DNA of 64,000 nucleotides from assembly GCF_008629675.1 (NCBI RefSeq), contig NZ_VWOX01000001.1, positions 620,001 to 684,000 on the forward strand, written 5' to 3'. Every line of letters starts with the position of its first letter. Within the stretch, counting starts at the first letter, position 1. The stretch is from Roseiconus nitratireducens. Its GTDB lineage: Bacteria > Planctomycetota > Planctomycetia > Pirellulales > Pirellulaceae. The notes beneath the pieces are model-generated. The model saw only the letters and a list, made by a program, of their open reading frames with translations, was not told the DNA's origin and searched no databases. The position numbers were made by a program, and so were the translations under genes. Positions 8,180 through 16,624 of the stretch are shown in pieces.

Positions 8180-11100
8180 TCAATTCGCCCGCGTGGTTGC
8201 CGTTTGCAAGTAGTCGATGATCGCGTGCACCTGGGAGGGCGAAAGCGTGTTCTCAAACCCTTCGGGCATCAACGATACACCGGTGTTCTTCATCGCTTCG
8301 ATTTCTGATCGGTTCAGCACAGTGCGTTTGCCGTCAGCGTGAGCCAGCGTCAGGCTTTCACCCGCTTCACTTTCGATCGTCCCGACGAACGATCGTCCGT
8401 CGACGGTTTGCACAAGGTAGGTTTGGTACTTGGGTTCCATCGACCGGTTGGGATCCAAGATCGATGTCATTAACGAAGCGTCGCTGGGGTCCGAGAGATT
8501 CTCCAAGCTTGCCCCGACCGCCGCGCCCGATTCTCCCGGCAAATGGCATGTTCCACAATGTTGCTTGAACAAAGCTGGACCCTCTTCCGCCGGGGCGGTC
8601 CCGGGTCCCGGATCTTGCTCCAGGTACCGCCCGATCAGCCGCCCCTTGTCCGGAGACGAATAAGTGTGGACCAGGCGTGCGGCACGCACTTTCATGCTGC
8701 GCGAACCGGATTGCAGCAATTGTTGTTTCGCCGCCGGCGACAGATCATTCAGGCCGATGCGTCCGGATTCGATGGCGTCGAGAAGTTGCTGATGCAGTTT
8801 GGATCGTGAGAGCAACTGCCAAACACATTGCTGGCGTAGCGATTGCGACAGGCTGGGCCAGCGATCGATCAATGCGTCGGCGACTTCGACGTCTCCGGCT
8901 TGCGAAAGGTGGTCCATCGCTGCGGATTGGACAGCGGGCGGGACAGCCGGAGAGATCAACGTCAGCAACCAAGAACGTTCTTCGGCCCGCGGTGCGATTC
9001 CTAAGCCCACCAGCGCCATCGCCTTGACCCGCAACGTCGCCGACCGGTCTTGATCGGCAGCTGTCTGAATGGCGTCCCGGTAGAGCTGCTCGATTGCTTT
9101 TCGCAGTTCGCTTTCGTTTTGTTTCGTTGTCCGTTGGGCCTGCATCGCGCTCGCGGCGATCAGCCATCGGGTTTCCTTTGGCAGCCGATCGTCTTCCAGC
9201 GTCTTCCGGAGCGAATCGGCAAGCTGGTCACTGGAGCTGCCGGCGGTGAGTAGCAGATCTGAGAACAGTTGCATCGTCGTTTCCGCGGGGACCGATTCCG
9301 ATTCGCGAAGTGTTTGCAACAGGTTTGCCGCGATCACTTCGGCGTGCGGTTGTGCCGAACTGGCGACCGCCCGTGCCATCCAGGAATCGAGGTCCGGGCG
9401 CGCCGCGATCGCGGCGAGTGCTGCGCCGGCCCGATCGGATTGACTTTCTCCCAGCGTCAAGGCGGTTTGCAGCAAGACAGCCGGATCCTTCTGGTGGGCC
9501 AAGCGACACACTGATTCGAGCACCAACCGGTTGTCCAGTTGGGATTCGCTCAGTCGCAGGGCAACGCACTGCAATCCGGCATGCCCTCGTTGCAACGCGG
9601 CACAGAGCGTGTCGGGCTCCAAGGACCGGTGGGTGGCGAGCAGTGAAATGACATGAGCGACCGTCGCGGGCGATTCCTGGTCCAGGTCCAACCGTTTCAG
9701 TGCTTCTGAAACCGAGGCCGCGGACAGTTCCAGCAAGCGACGGTGGGCGAGGTCGCGCCGAGGCCCGATGGGTGAACGCAGCATCGCGATCAGGGCGTCG
9801 ATCGAGGCGTCCTTGATTCCCGGGGATTGGTAGGCAGCGGTTTGCGGGGACGAGATCCGATAGATCCGGCCGCGGTCTGCGCCGGCGCGCAAGTCGACCT
9901 GTTGTTGCCAGGCGTCAGGGATCCATTCGGGATGCTCGATGACGGCGCGATACATGTCCGCAATCCACAACGCCCCATCAGGACCGATCTTGGCACAAAC
10001 CGGACGAAACCAGGGATCGCTTGAGGCCAAGAACTCGCTCTGCGATTCACTTGCCAATCTCTCGGCGCGATAGGTGCTGCCGTCCGGGACAAGCATGCTG
10101 CGGTGGACCAGATTGTGAACCGGTTCACACACCATCAGCGAATCGTGGCCGCCCGAGCGAAACATGGGCGTGCGAGCGACGTGACTGCTGCAGGCGGATG
10201 TGAATCGGTTCGCGGCGTACAGATCGTTGAACCGTTCGGTTGCTCGCGTGATCGGAAAGACGGGCGGCGCAACGGCCGGCTGAAACAGCGGTTGGTTGTT
10301 GCTGGGGAACCGGACCGACGGATTGCGCTGCAGGTAGCGGTCTTCGATGGGGTAGTGATAGCCGGGACGTGAGTTGTCGCTGCCGAACCAATGCCCCCAG
10401 TCGTCGCGAGATCGAAGGTACTGCGTGCGCCCGCTGGTCGTCTGCATGCGTCCGTCGTCGGGCCAGATTTTCAGGTCGTGTCCCGACGCATCCAGGACTT
10501 CACCGGTCCGCTCGCTGGTGATCTCGCTCAAGTTGTCCCCCGCGGCCAGGTGCAGTGCGCCGTCAAGACCGAACGCGAATCCGCTGATCCGGTGTTGCGG
10601 ATTGGCCAATCGAAATCCGCTGTACAGGGTTTGGACGTCGTCCGCTTTGCCGTCACCGTCCGTGTCGCGGGCCAACAAGATGTCGGGCGCAGCGGTGATC
10701 AGCGCGCCGTCGCCCCAGGGTTGAACACCGGTCGGAAAAGAAAGCTCTGACAGAAACGTCTCCGCCGTGTCGAACCGGCCGTCTTGGTCGGTGTCGTGCA
10801 GCACCTTCACCCTTCCCCCTTGCTCCCCCTCTGGATAGTCACCCATCTCAACCACCCACAGACGTCCTTCGCCGTCGAAAGCAAAGTTGATGGGGTCGGC
10901 GACGAGCGGTTCGGCTGCGACCAGTTCGACGCGATACGGATCGGCGACGCGCAGCTTGTGGAGTGACTGGTCAGCCGAAACGGGAGATCGATTCTCGGTC
11001 GATTCGAGCAGCCGCTGAATCTGGCCGATCAACTTGTCCTCGGATCCCGAAGCCCAGGGCCCAGGAAGACCGTAGAAAACACCGGAGTAGTCGTATTCGT

Positions 11101-12397
11101 AGCCGCCTTCGGGGCGCATCCGTTCGCTCACGATGTAGCCCAGCACATCATTCGCGTACGCGGTGACCCACAGCTGAGGATCGTCCACCAACTTCTTCAG
11201 CCGGAGGGCGTAATCCACAACCACTTCGCCGCCCATGAAGATCATCGTCAATTCATCGCCGAATTGCCAAGTCTGGACGGGGACGGGATAGGTGGCGGGC
11301 AGGCGTCCTTTGGACTGATAGGTTTCCAGAAGCTTTTTGGCGTGGCGTTGCATTTGCGGACGTGGATCCTCAAGCCGTTCTCGCAACTCTTCCTCCGTCG
11401 GCAGGTCGAACGGCAACGCCGCGTAGTCGAAGTGGGCAACCGGCGCCGACCGCACCGGCTGCATCGGCAACGTCGTCACGCGGGTGACCTCGTCGGCCAG
11501 CGTCTTGCCATGCATCACCGCGTCTTCCAGGTTGCCACGAGTCACGGGGTTGGCGTCGGCGCCACATCCAATCGTGCAGAGCGCCACGGCGCCGGGATGC
11601 TCGCGTTCCAACTGCTCGGTCGCGTAGCCGGCCCAGTCACCGTTGATCCGGTAGTGGTCCCCGCCCAGCGAAGTGCAGTGACAGGCGTAGTTGAAGACGA
11701 TGCCGCGCAGCTTTCCGTCCGGTGCGTTGATTCGCAGGGTTGGAACCGAGTGGTCCACGGGGCCGTCCCTCTGGATTCCGAATCCGGTCCAGCGTCCGTC
11801 GACCAGCACGCGACGGTTGGCCGCGACCGCCGCCTTGCCGACGTCATAAGACAACTCGGCAGGCGATTGATTGGCGAGCGATTCTGCGACGGCCTTCAAG
11901 ATCGCCTCGCGAAGTTGGTTGCGATAGCGATCCGCCGCCGCTGCCTCGGCCGGAGTCAGCGGAACGGTGAAAATGTTGGAAAGATTCGCATCCAGAGTCG
12001 GGGCACAATGCGTGTGCGTGCTGCAAAACACAATCTGTTCCCGGTTCAAACCGTTCCGATCCTTCAACGTCGCGGCGATCTCCTGAGTCAAGGCACCGGG
12101 AAGTCCAATCGTGTCGACGGAAACCAAAACCAAGGGCGACGCGTCTGGTGAGGTCGCTTGCAATGCCATGCTCCGCACCATCAAGGGCATGTCGACACCC
12201 TCGTTGACATGGTCGCGACTTCCGTACCCGGACATCCGCACCGGTTCGGTCGGCGTGATGTCGACTTTGGCGAAACCTGCTTTCCAGGCTGGGAGTGGTT
12301 CTTCCGCAACGCCCGGGGAAACAACCAGCAGCAGGAACAAGACAGGGAACGCGGGGAACCGACGGCGGCGATCGGCGGTGGGGCGTTTGTGCATCAT
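8180..12397 (-). CDS. Neutral ceramidase-like / PVC-type dehydrogenase / HEAT / cytochrome c fusion protein
   Basis: This 1405-aa exported protein joins modules usually encoded apart. A signal peptide (residues 1-31) is followed by a neutral/alkaline ceramidase-like N-terminal domain (about 36-460; AGFAKVDITP, CSTHTHCAP, YACHCTSLGGDHY). Next is a PVC-type membrane-bound dehydrogenase beta-propeller (about 480-860; PINFAFDGEGRLWVVEMGDYPEG, DTDGDGKADDV), then an alpha-helical HEAT-like region (about 870-1230). A C-terminal c-type cytochrome carries one CGTCH haem site (near residue 1282) and a distal Met in the LMPEGFENTLS segment. GGAGAG about 8 nt upstream supports the first ATG. In the ceramidase part the segment where the family has GDVSPN reads GADANP, so the usual nucleophilic Ser seems absent. 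It may oxidise a sugar or alcohol substrate in the periplasm; the substrate is unknown. Confidence 0.9.
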   Translation of the reverse strand: MMHKRPTADRRRRFPAFPVLFLLLVVSPGVAEEPLPAWKAGFAKVDITPTEPVRMSGYGSRDHVNEGVDMPLMVRSMALQATSPDASPLVLVSVDTIGLPGALTQEIAATLKDRNGLNREQIVFCSTHTHCAPTLDANLSNIFTVPLTPAEAAAADRYRNQLREAILKAVAESLANQSPAELSYDVGKAAVAANRRVLVDGRWTGFGIQRDGPVDHSVPTLRINAPDGKLRGIVFNYACHCTSLGGDHYRINGDWAGYATEQLEREHPGAVALCTIGCGADANPVTRGNLEDAVMHGKTLADEVTRVTTLPMQPVRSAPVAHFDYAALPFDLPTEEELRERLEDPRPQMQRHAKKLLETYQSKGRLPATYPVPVQTWQFGDELTMIFMGGEVVVDYALRLKKLVDDPQLWVTAYANDVLGYIVSERMRPEGGYEYDYSGVFYGLPGPWASGSEDKLIGQIQRLLESTENRSPVSADQSLHKLRVADPYRVELVAAEPLVADPINFAFDGEGRLWVVEMGDYPEGEQGGRVKVLHDTDQDGRFDTAETFLSELSFPTGVQPWGDGALITAAPDILLARDTDGDGKADDVQTLYSGFRLANPQHRISGFAFGLDGALHLAAGDNLSEITSERTGEVLDASGHDLKIWPDDGRMQTTSGRTQYLRSRDDWGHWFGSDNSRPGYHYPIEDRYLQRNPSVRFPSNNQPLFQPAVAPPVFPITRATERFNDLYAANRFTSACSSHVARTPMFRSGGHDSLMVCEPVHNLVHRSMLVPDGSTYRAERLASESQSEFLASSDPWFRPVCAKIGPDGALWIADMYRAVIEHPEWIPDAWQQQVDLRAGADRGRIYRISSPQTAAYQSPGIKDASIDALIAMLRSPIGPRRDLAHRRLLELSAASVSEALKRLDLDQESPATVAHVISLLATHRSLEPDTLCAALQRGHAGLQCVALRLSESQLDNRLVLESVCRLAHQKDPAVLLQTALTLGESQSDRAGAALAAIAARPDLDSWMARAVASSAQPHAEVIAANLLQTLRESESVPAETTMQLFSDLLLTAGSSSDQLADSLRKTLEDDRLPKETRWLIAASAMQAQRTTKQNESELRKAIEQLYRDAIQTAADQDRSATLRVKAMALVGLGIAPRAEERSWLLTLISPAVPPAVQSAAMDHLSQAGDVEVADALIDRWPSLSQSLRQQCVWQLLSRSKLHQQLLDAIESGRIGLNDLSPAAKQQLLQSGSRSMKVRAARLVHTYSSPDKGRLIGRYLEQDPGPGTAPAEEGPALFKQHCGTCHLPGESGAAVGASLENLSDPSDASLMTSILDPNRSMEPKYQTYLVQTVDGRSFVGTIESEAGESLTLAHADGKRTVLNRSEIEAMKNTGVSLMPEGFENTLSPSQVHAIIDYLQTATTRAN

Positions 12398-12605
12398 GAC
12401 GGCTCTCTCCGGTCACGGATCACGGTGATTGCATCGAGTCGCAACGCAGTGTACCCGGCCGGCAGTCCCGACGTGCAGATCTTGATCCGGGCAGATCTTG
12501 ATCGATCCGATCGCTCCTCCGGGGTTCGCCCTCGCCACCTTGCGGTGACGGAAGCCGCTTGTTGATTCCCTGACCGCTTGTTTCCCTGGTGCGTGCTAGC
12601 CGCGT

Positions 12606-12611
12606 TACAAT
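12606..12611 (+). promoter_or_regulatory. Candidate -10 box upstream of the epimerase-like gene
   Basis: TACAAT lies 38 nt upstream of the ATG at 12650; only a poor -35 (TTCCCT, 18-nt spacer) precedes it. It would serve the five-gene group that follows. The rest of the 252 bp between 12398 and 12649 shows nothing else. Confidence 0.35.
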
Positions 12612-12649
12612 GACGGGCCAAATTCGACCTCCCGAAGGGATGCAACTTG

Positions 12650-13696
12650 ATGCCGCCAGTCCGTTCTTGCCCCGATGTGATCACCGACGAGCGTCAGTTG
12701 GACGATTGGCTGACGACGCCCTCCGCCGAGTTGGTTCGGTTTGCATCGAAGCTTCAGGGAAACTTGCTGGTGTTAGGTGCCGGGGGGAAAATGGGACCCA
12801 GCCTGGCCGTTCTTGCTCAGCGCGCCATCGATCAGGCGGGCTCAACGGCGCGCGTCATCGCCGTCAGTCGATTCTCGGACGAGGCTGCACGTGCATGGTT
12901 GACCGAGCGAAACGTCGAAACGCTGGGCGCGGATCTGCTGTGTCCGGAGTCCGTCGCGAAACTTCCTGACGCGGAACGCGTGATCTATCTGGTGGGGACA
13001 AAATTCGGTACCGGCCAGAACCCGTCCCACACCTGGGCGCTCAACACGCTGCCGCCCAGCTATGTGATGCGGCGGTATGGCGAAACCCCGATCGCGGCCC
13101 TGTCGACCGGCAACGTGTATGCGTTCACAGGGGTCGACTCCGGCGGTTCGCTGGAGTCCGATCCGTTGAGGCCCGTCGGTGAGTATGCCAATGCCGCGGT
13201 GGGACGCGAGCGGATCTTTGACTACTTCTCGCGGCTGAACGGAACGCCCGTCGCTCAGATCCGGCTGAATTACGCCACGGATCTCCGATACGGCGTGCTG
13301 ACCGACATCGCAAGGAAGGTGCTGTCGGAAGAGCCGATCGATGTCACGCAGGGACATTTCAATTGCATTTGGCAAGGCGACGCCAACGATTGCATCATCC
13401 GCAGTTTGGCGCTGGCCGAATCACCGCCACGTCCGCTGAATTTGACCGGGCCCGAAACCCTGTCGGTGCGTGAAGTCGCCCAAACCTTCGCGTCGCTGAT
13501 GGGACGGACGCTGCGGTTGACCGGTCGCGAGTCGGAAACGGCCTTTTTGAGCAACTCGACTTCGTTGCGAGAACGGCTGGGCCCTCCGGCGATCCCGACC
13601 GAAACGTTGATTCGCTGGACCGCTCACTGGGTGCAACATGGCGGACGCCTGCTGAACAAGCCGACACACTTTGAGGTCCGCGATGGGGCGTTCTGA
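12650..13696 (+). CDS. NAD(P)-binding epimerase/dehydratase-like protein (extended SDR fold)
   Basis: This 348-aa protein has a Rossmann fold of the NAD-dependent epimerase/dehydratase type. The dinucleotide-binding motif is LLVLGAGGKMG (about residues 40-49), followed by an Asn/Thr-containing stretch (LSTGNVYAF). AGGGA sits about 9 nt before the ATG at 12650; a TTG codon directly before it is ignored. The usual catalytic Y-x3-K pair would fall at YANAAVGRE, where Lys is missing, so the reaction may differ from a classical epimerase. Its last 14 bp overlap the next gene, so the two are probably translationally coupled and may act in one pathway. Substrate unknown. Confidence 0.85.
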   Translation: MPPVRSCPDVITDERQLDDWLTTPSAELVRFASKLQGNLLVLGAGGKMGPSLAVLAQRAIDQAGSTARVIAVSRFSDEAARAWLTERNVETLGADLLCPESVAKLPDAERVIYLVGTKFGTGQNPSHTWALNTLPPSYVMRRYGETPIAALSTGNVYAFTGVDSGGSLESDPLRPVGEYANAAVGRERIFDYFSRLNGTPVAQIRLNYATDLRYGVLTDIARKVLSEEPIDVTQGHFNCIWQGDANDCIIRSLALAESPPRPLNLTGPETLSVREVAQTFASLMGRTLRLTGRESETAFLSNSTSLRERLGPPAIPTETLIRWTAHWVQHGGRLLNKPTHFEVRDGAF

Positions 13697-14780
13697 AACG
13701 CGACGGCGGCATGTGGGTCCGGTGCCACCGACCTGGGTGCGGCGGGCACTTCATGCCGGGATCGTGATCCCGGCGCACCCCCTGGCCCTGGACGATCAGG
13801 GCCGATGGGATACGCGTTCCCAGCGAGCCCTGACGCGCTACTACCATGCCGCCGGGGCGGGAGGCATTGCCGTCGGTGTTCACACCACTCAGTTCGAAAT
13901 CCGGGCCGCCGAGCACGGTTTGCTGCAACCCGTTTTGGAGTTGACGGCGGAAGCGATCGATGCCGCCGACCAACAGACCAAGCGTCAGACCGTGCGGATT
14001 GCGGGCGTCTGCGGTGAAACTTCCCAGGCCGTCGCGGAGGCTCGCCTGGCTGCCGAGCTTGGCTATCACGCGGGGCTGTTGTCGCTGGCCGCCCTGCCGC
14101 AAGCCGACGACGATCGTTTGTTGCAGCACTGCGAAGCGGTTGCCGAAGAGATTCCATTGTTCGGATTCTATTTGCAGCCGGCCGTGGGAGGGCGTCCCTT
14201 GTCGGTCGACTTCTGGCGACGATTCGCGCAGATCCCGAATCTGGTCGGCATCAAGCTGGCTCCGTTTGACCGTTACAAGACATTGGACGTCGTCCGCGCC
14301 GTCGCGGAAGCCGGTCGGAGCGACGACGTCGTGTTGTACACCGGGAACGATGACGCGATCGTGTCGGACTTGCTGACCGAATACGCGATTCCCGTTGCCG
14401 ACAAAGACGCACGCGTTCGCATGGTCGGTGGCCTGCTGGGACACTGGGCGTGCTGGACACAGCGTGCGCACTGGTTGCTGTCGCAGTGCAAGACGGCGAT
14501 CCAATCGAACCAATTGCGCCCCGAACTGTTAACGCTTGGCGGACAGGTGACCGATTGCAACGCGGCTCTGTTTGACGCCGCAAACGGATTTGCAGGTTGC
14601 ATTGCCGGGATCCAGTACGTGCTGTACCGCCAGGGGCTGCTTTCCAGCCCACGGTGTTTGGATCCCAACATCGGTTTGTCCGCGGGACAGCAGGACGCCA
14701 TCGAGCGTGTCCGCCGCATCTATCCCCACCTGATCGACGACTCCTTCGTGGAAAACCATCGAGAGGGTTGGTTGGCATGA
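13683..14780 (+). CDS. Dihydrodipicolinate synthase / N-acetylneuraminate lyase superfamily protein
   Basis: This 365-aa protein reads as a TIM-barrel class I aldolase of the DapA/NanA superfamily. The Schiff-base Lys is K191 in LVGIKLAPF, and the conserved Tyr is in GFYLQP (163). The N-terminal G-T-T-G-E substrate loop of true DapA is replaced by GVHTTQFE, so it is unlikely to be the lysine-biosynthesis enzyme. The ATG at 13683 overlaps the end of the preceding epimerase-like gene by 14 bp. It is longer than DapA (about 290 aa) by a C-terminal helical part. Together with the upstream gene it may form a sugar-acid or hydroxy-acid cleavage pathway; this is inference. Confidence 0.83.
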   Translation: MGRSETRRRHVGPVPPTWVRRALHAGIVIPAHPLALDDQGRWDTRSQRALTRYYHAAGAGGIAVGVHTTQFEIRAAEHGLLQPVLELTAEAIDAADQQTKRQTVRIAGVCGETSQAVAEARLAAELGYHAGLLSLAALPQADDDRLLQHCEAVAEEIPLFGFYLQPAVGGRPLSVDFWRRFAQIPNLVGIKLAPFDRYKTLDVVRAVAEAGRSDDVVLYTGNDDAIVSDLLTEYAIPVADKDARVRMVGGLLGHWACWTQRAHWLLSQCKTAIQSNQLRPELLTLGGQVTDCNAALFDAANGFAGCIAGIQYVLYRQGLLSSPRCLDPNIGLSAGQQDAIERVRRIYPHLIDDSFVENHREGWLA

Positions 14781-14898
14781 CAGACGGAGACGGTCTGTAT
14801 TGAAATCCGAACCATTGATTGAATTTAAAAGCTTGGCCAACGACGTCAGTCTCCAGGGACGGCTCGCGGTCTCACCATGTTCCATGACGGATGAGCGA

Positions 14899-16551
14899 AT
14901 GCTGGAATCATCAAATTGGCAATCAGGCGTTGTGTCGCCGAATATCCGGCAACCGGCTGTGTGGCGCGCGGCGGTTGGTTGCGCGGCCTGGATTCTGCTC
15001 GCGATTGGTGTTGCCCGCGCAGAGGACCCGGTCACGATCGACTTGCTGTTGCGCGGTGGAGAGTTGCATCTGGGCGATGGCCAACCGCCCATCCGCGGTG
15101 ATGTTGCAATCTCCGGGGATCGAATTGTTGCCGTCGGACAAGTCGAACCCGAACTTCCACCGCGGCGTGTGATCGACTGCACGGGGCTGGTCGTGTGCCC
15201 GGGGTTCATCGATCTGCATAATCACAGTGACGATGAAGTCTTGGAAAAGGAAACGCGTTCGGCGATGAACTACCTGACGCAGGGATGCACGACCCTGGTC
15301 ACGGGCAACTGCGGCAGCGGGCCGATCGACGTCGGTGCGTACTACGATCGCATCGACGAAGGTGGTGCGGGCACGAACATCATGCATTTGTTGCCGCAGG
15401 GGAATCTGCGTGACCAGGTCATCGGTTCGGAGCAGCGTCCGGCGACGGCCGAGGAGTTGGATCGAATGCGTGGGCTTGCCGAGCAAGCGATGAAAGATGG
15501 CGCGTGGGGGATGTCGACCGGGTTGATCTACGTCCCAAGTTCCTACGCGGACACCGACGAACTGGTTGCGATTGCTGAAGTCGTCGGGCTGCACGGCGGA
15601 ATCTATGTCAGCCACATCCGCAACGAAGGGGCCGAGTTGCTCCAATCGGTTGGTGAAGCGATCGAGATCGGCAAGCGGGCGAACCTTCCGGTGCACATTT
15701 CGCATTTCAAATCGTCCGGGCAAGATGCCTGGGGCCTGGTGCGGAGAGCCGTTGCGATCATCAAGGAACAACGCGCCGCAGGCCGTATCATCACCGCGGA
15801 TCAGTATCCTTACACGGCATCCAGCACGTCACTGGGGGCGACGTGTATCCCGGCGTGGGCGCGGTCCGGCGGACGCGACAAGATGATCGCCCGCATCGAT
15901 CGTGGTGACGACCAATCGACACAGATTACCGACGCCATCCGGCGGAAACTGGACATCACTGACAACGGTCACCGAATTCAGATCGCCGCTTGCGAGCAGC
16001 ACCCGGAGTGGGCCGGACGTCGACTGGACGAGATCGCTGCCGAGTTGGGGATCGAACCGTTGGCGTTGGTGCTGCAAATCGAACGGGACGGCGGTGCTGC
16101 CGTGGTCAACCACAGTATCAATGAGGCGGACGTGCGGTTTGTCATGCAGCAACCTTGGGTCGCCACGGCCTCGGACGGTTCAGCAAAGCTGCCCACCGCG
16201 TCGGTCCCCCATCCCAGGAACTATGGAACCTTTCCCAGACGGATCGGTTACTACGCCAACCGTGAAAACGTGATCTCGATGGCGGCCGCGATCCACAGCG
16301 CCACAGGGTTGCCGGCGGAGATTCTGGGAATCGAAGATCGGGGCTACCTGCGTCCAGGTTACTTTGCTGACGTCGCCGTTTTTGACGCTCAGCAGTTCAT
16401 CGATCGGGCCACCTTCGTGCAGCCGCATCAGTACAGCGATGGATTGCAATATGTTTTTGTAAACGGGATGCCGGCAATCGAGCGGGGGCGGGCAACCGGT
16501 GCCTTGAACGGACGGGCGGTGCGAAAAACGCCCTCGGCGTCGCTTCCTTGA
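14899..16551 (+). CDS. Secreted N-acyl-D-amino-acid deacylase-type amidohydrolase
   Basis: This 550-aa protein belongs to the D-aminoacylase/dihydroorotase-like amidohydrolases, which hydrolyse N-acyl-D-amino acids. Visible motifs are the metal site LHNHSD (His 107, His 109), the D-aminoacylase Cys in VTGNCG (138), SHIRNEG and HISHFKSSG with further His ligands, and the catalytic Asp in TASDGS. A membrane or signal segment (WRAAVGCAAWILLAIGVARA) ends before EDP, so the enzyme is exported. The start is uncertain: ATG at 14899 has GGATGAG a few bases upstream, ATG at 14884 is also in frame and a TTG lies at 14800. It follows the DapA-like gene by about 118 bp and precedes a peptidoglycan-active protein, which suggests D-amino-acid or wall-fragment use. 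Confidence 0.87.
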   Translation: MLESSNWQSGVVSPNIRQPAVWRAAVGCAAWILLAIGVARAEDPVTIDLLLRGGELHLGDGQPPIRGDVAISGDRIVAVGQVEPELPPRRVIDCTGLVVCPGFIDLHNHSDDEVLEKETRSAMNYLTQGCTTLVTGNCGSGPIDVGAYYDRIDEGGAGTNIMHLLPQGNLRDQVIGSEQRPATAEELDRMRGLAEQAMKDGAWGMSTGLIYVPSSYADTDELVAIAEVVGLHGGIYVSHIRNEGAELLQSVGEAIEIGKRANLPVHISHFKSSGQDAWGLVRRAVAIIKEQRAAGRIITADQYPYTASSTSLGATCIPAWARSGGRDKMIARIDRGDDQSTQITDAIRRKLDITDNGHRIQIAACEQHPEWAGRRLDEIAAELGIEPLALVLQIERDGGAAVVNHSINEADVRFVMQQPWVATASDGSAKLPTASVPHPRNYGTFPRRIGYYANRENVISMAAAIHSATGLPAEILGIEDRGYLRPGYFADVAVFDAQQFIDRATFVQPHQYSDGLQYVFVNGMPAIERGRATGALNGRAVRKTPSASLP

Positions 16552-16624
16552 AGCGCGCAACTGTACTGTGCATCACCAACATGTGCTCCACCAATCCGCA
16601 CTCCACCACAGACGGACACCCTCG

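Noticed and set aside
13683..14780. dapA (4-hydroxy-tetrahydrodipicolinate synthase) as gene name
   Set aside because: Length and the changed substrate loop (GVHTTQFE) argue against the lysine-pathway enzyme; only superfamily level is supported.
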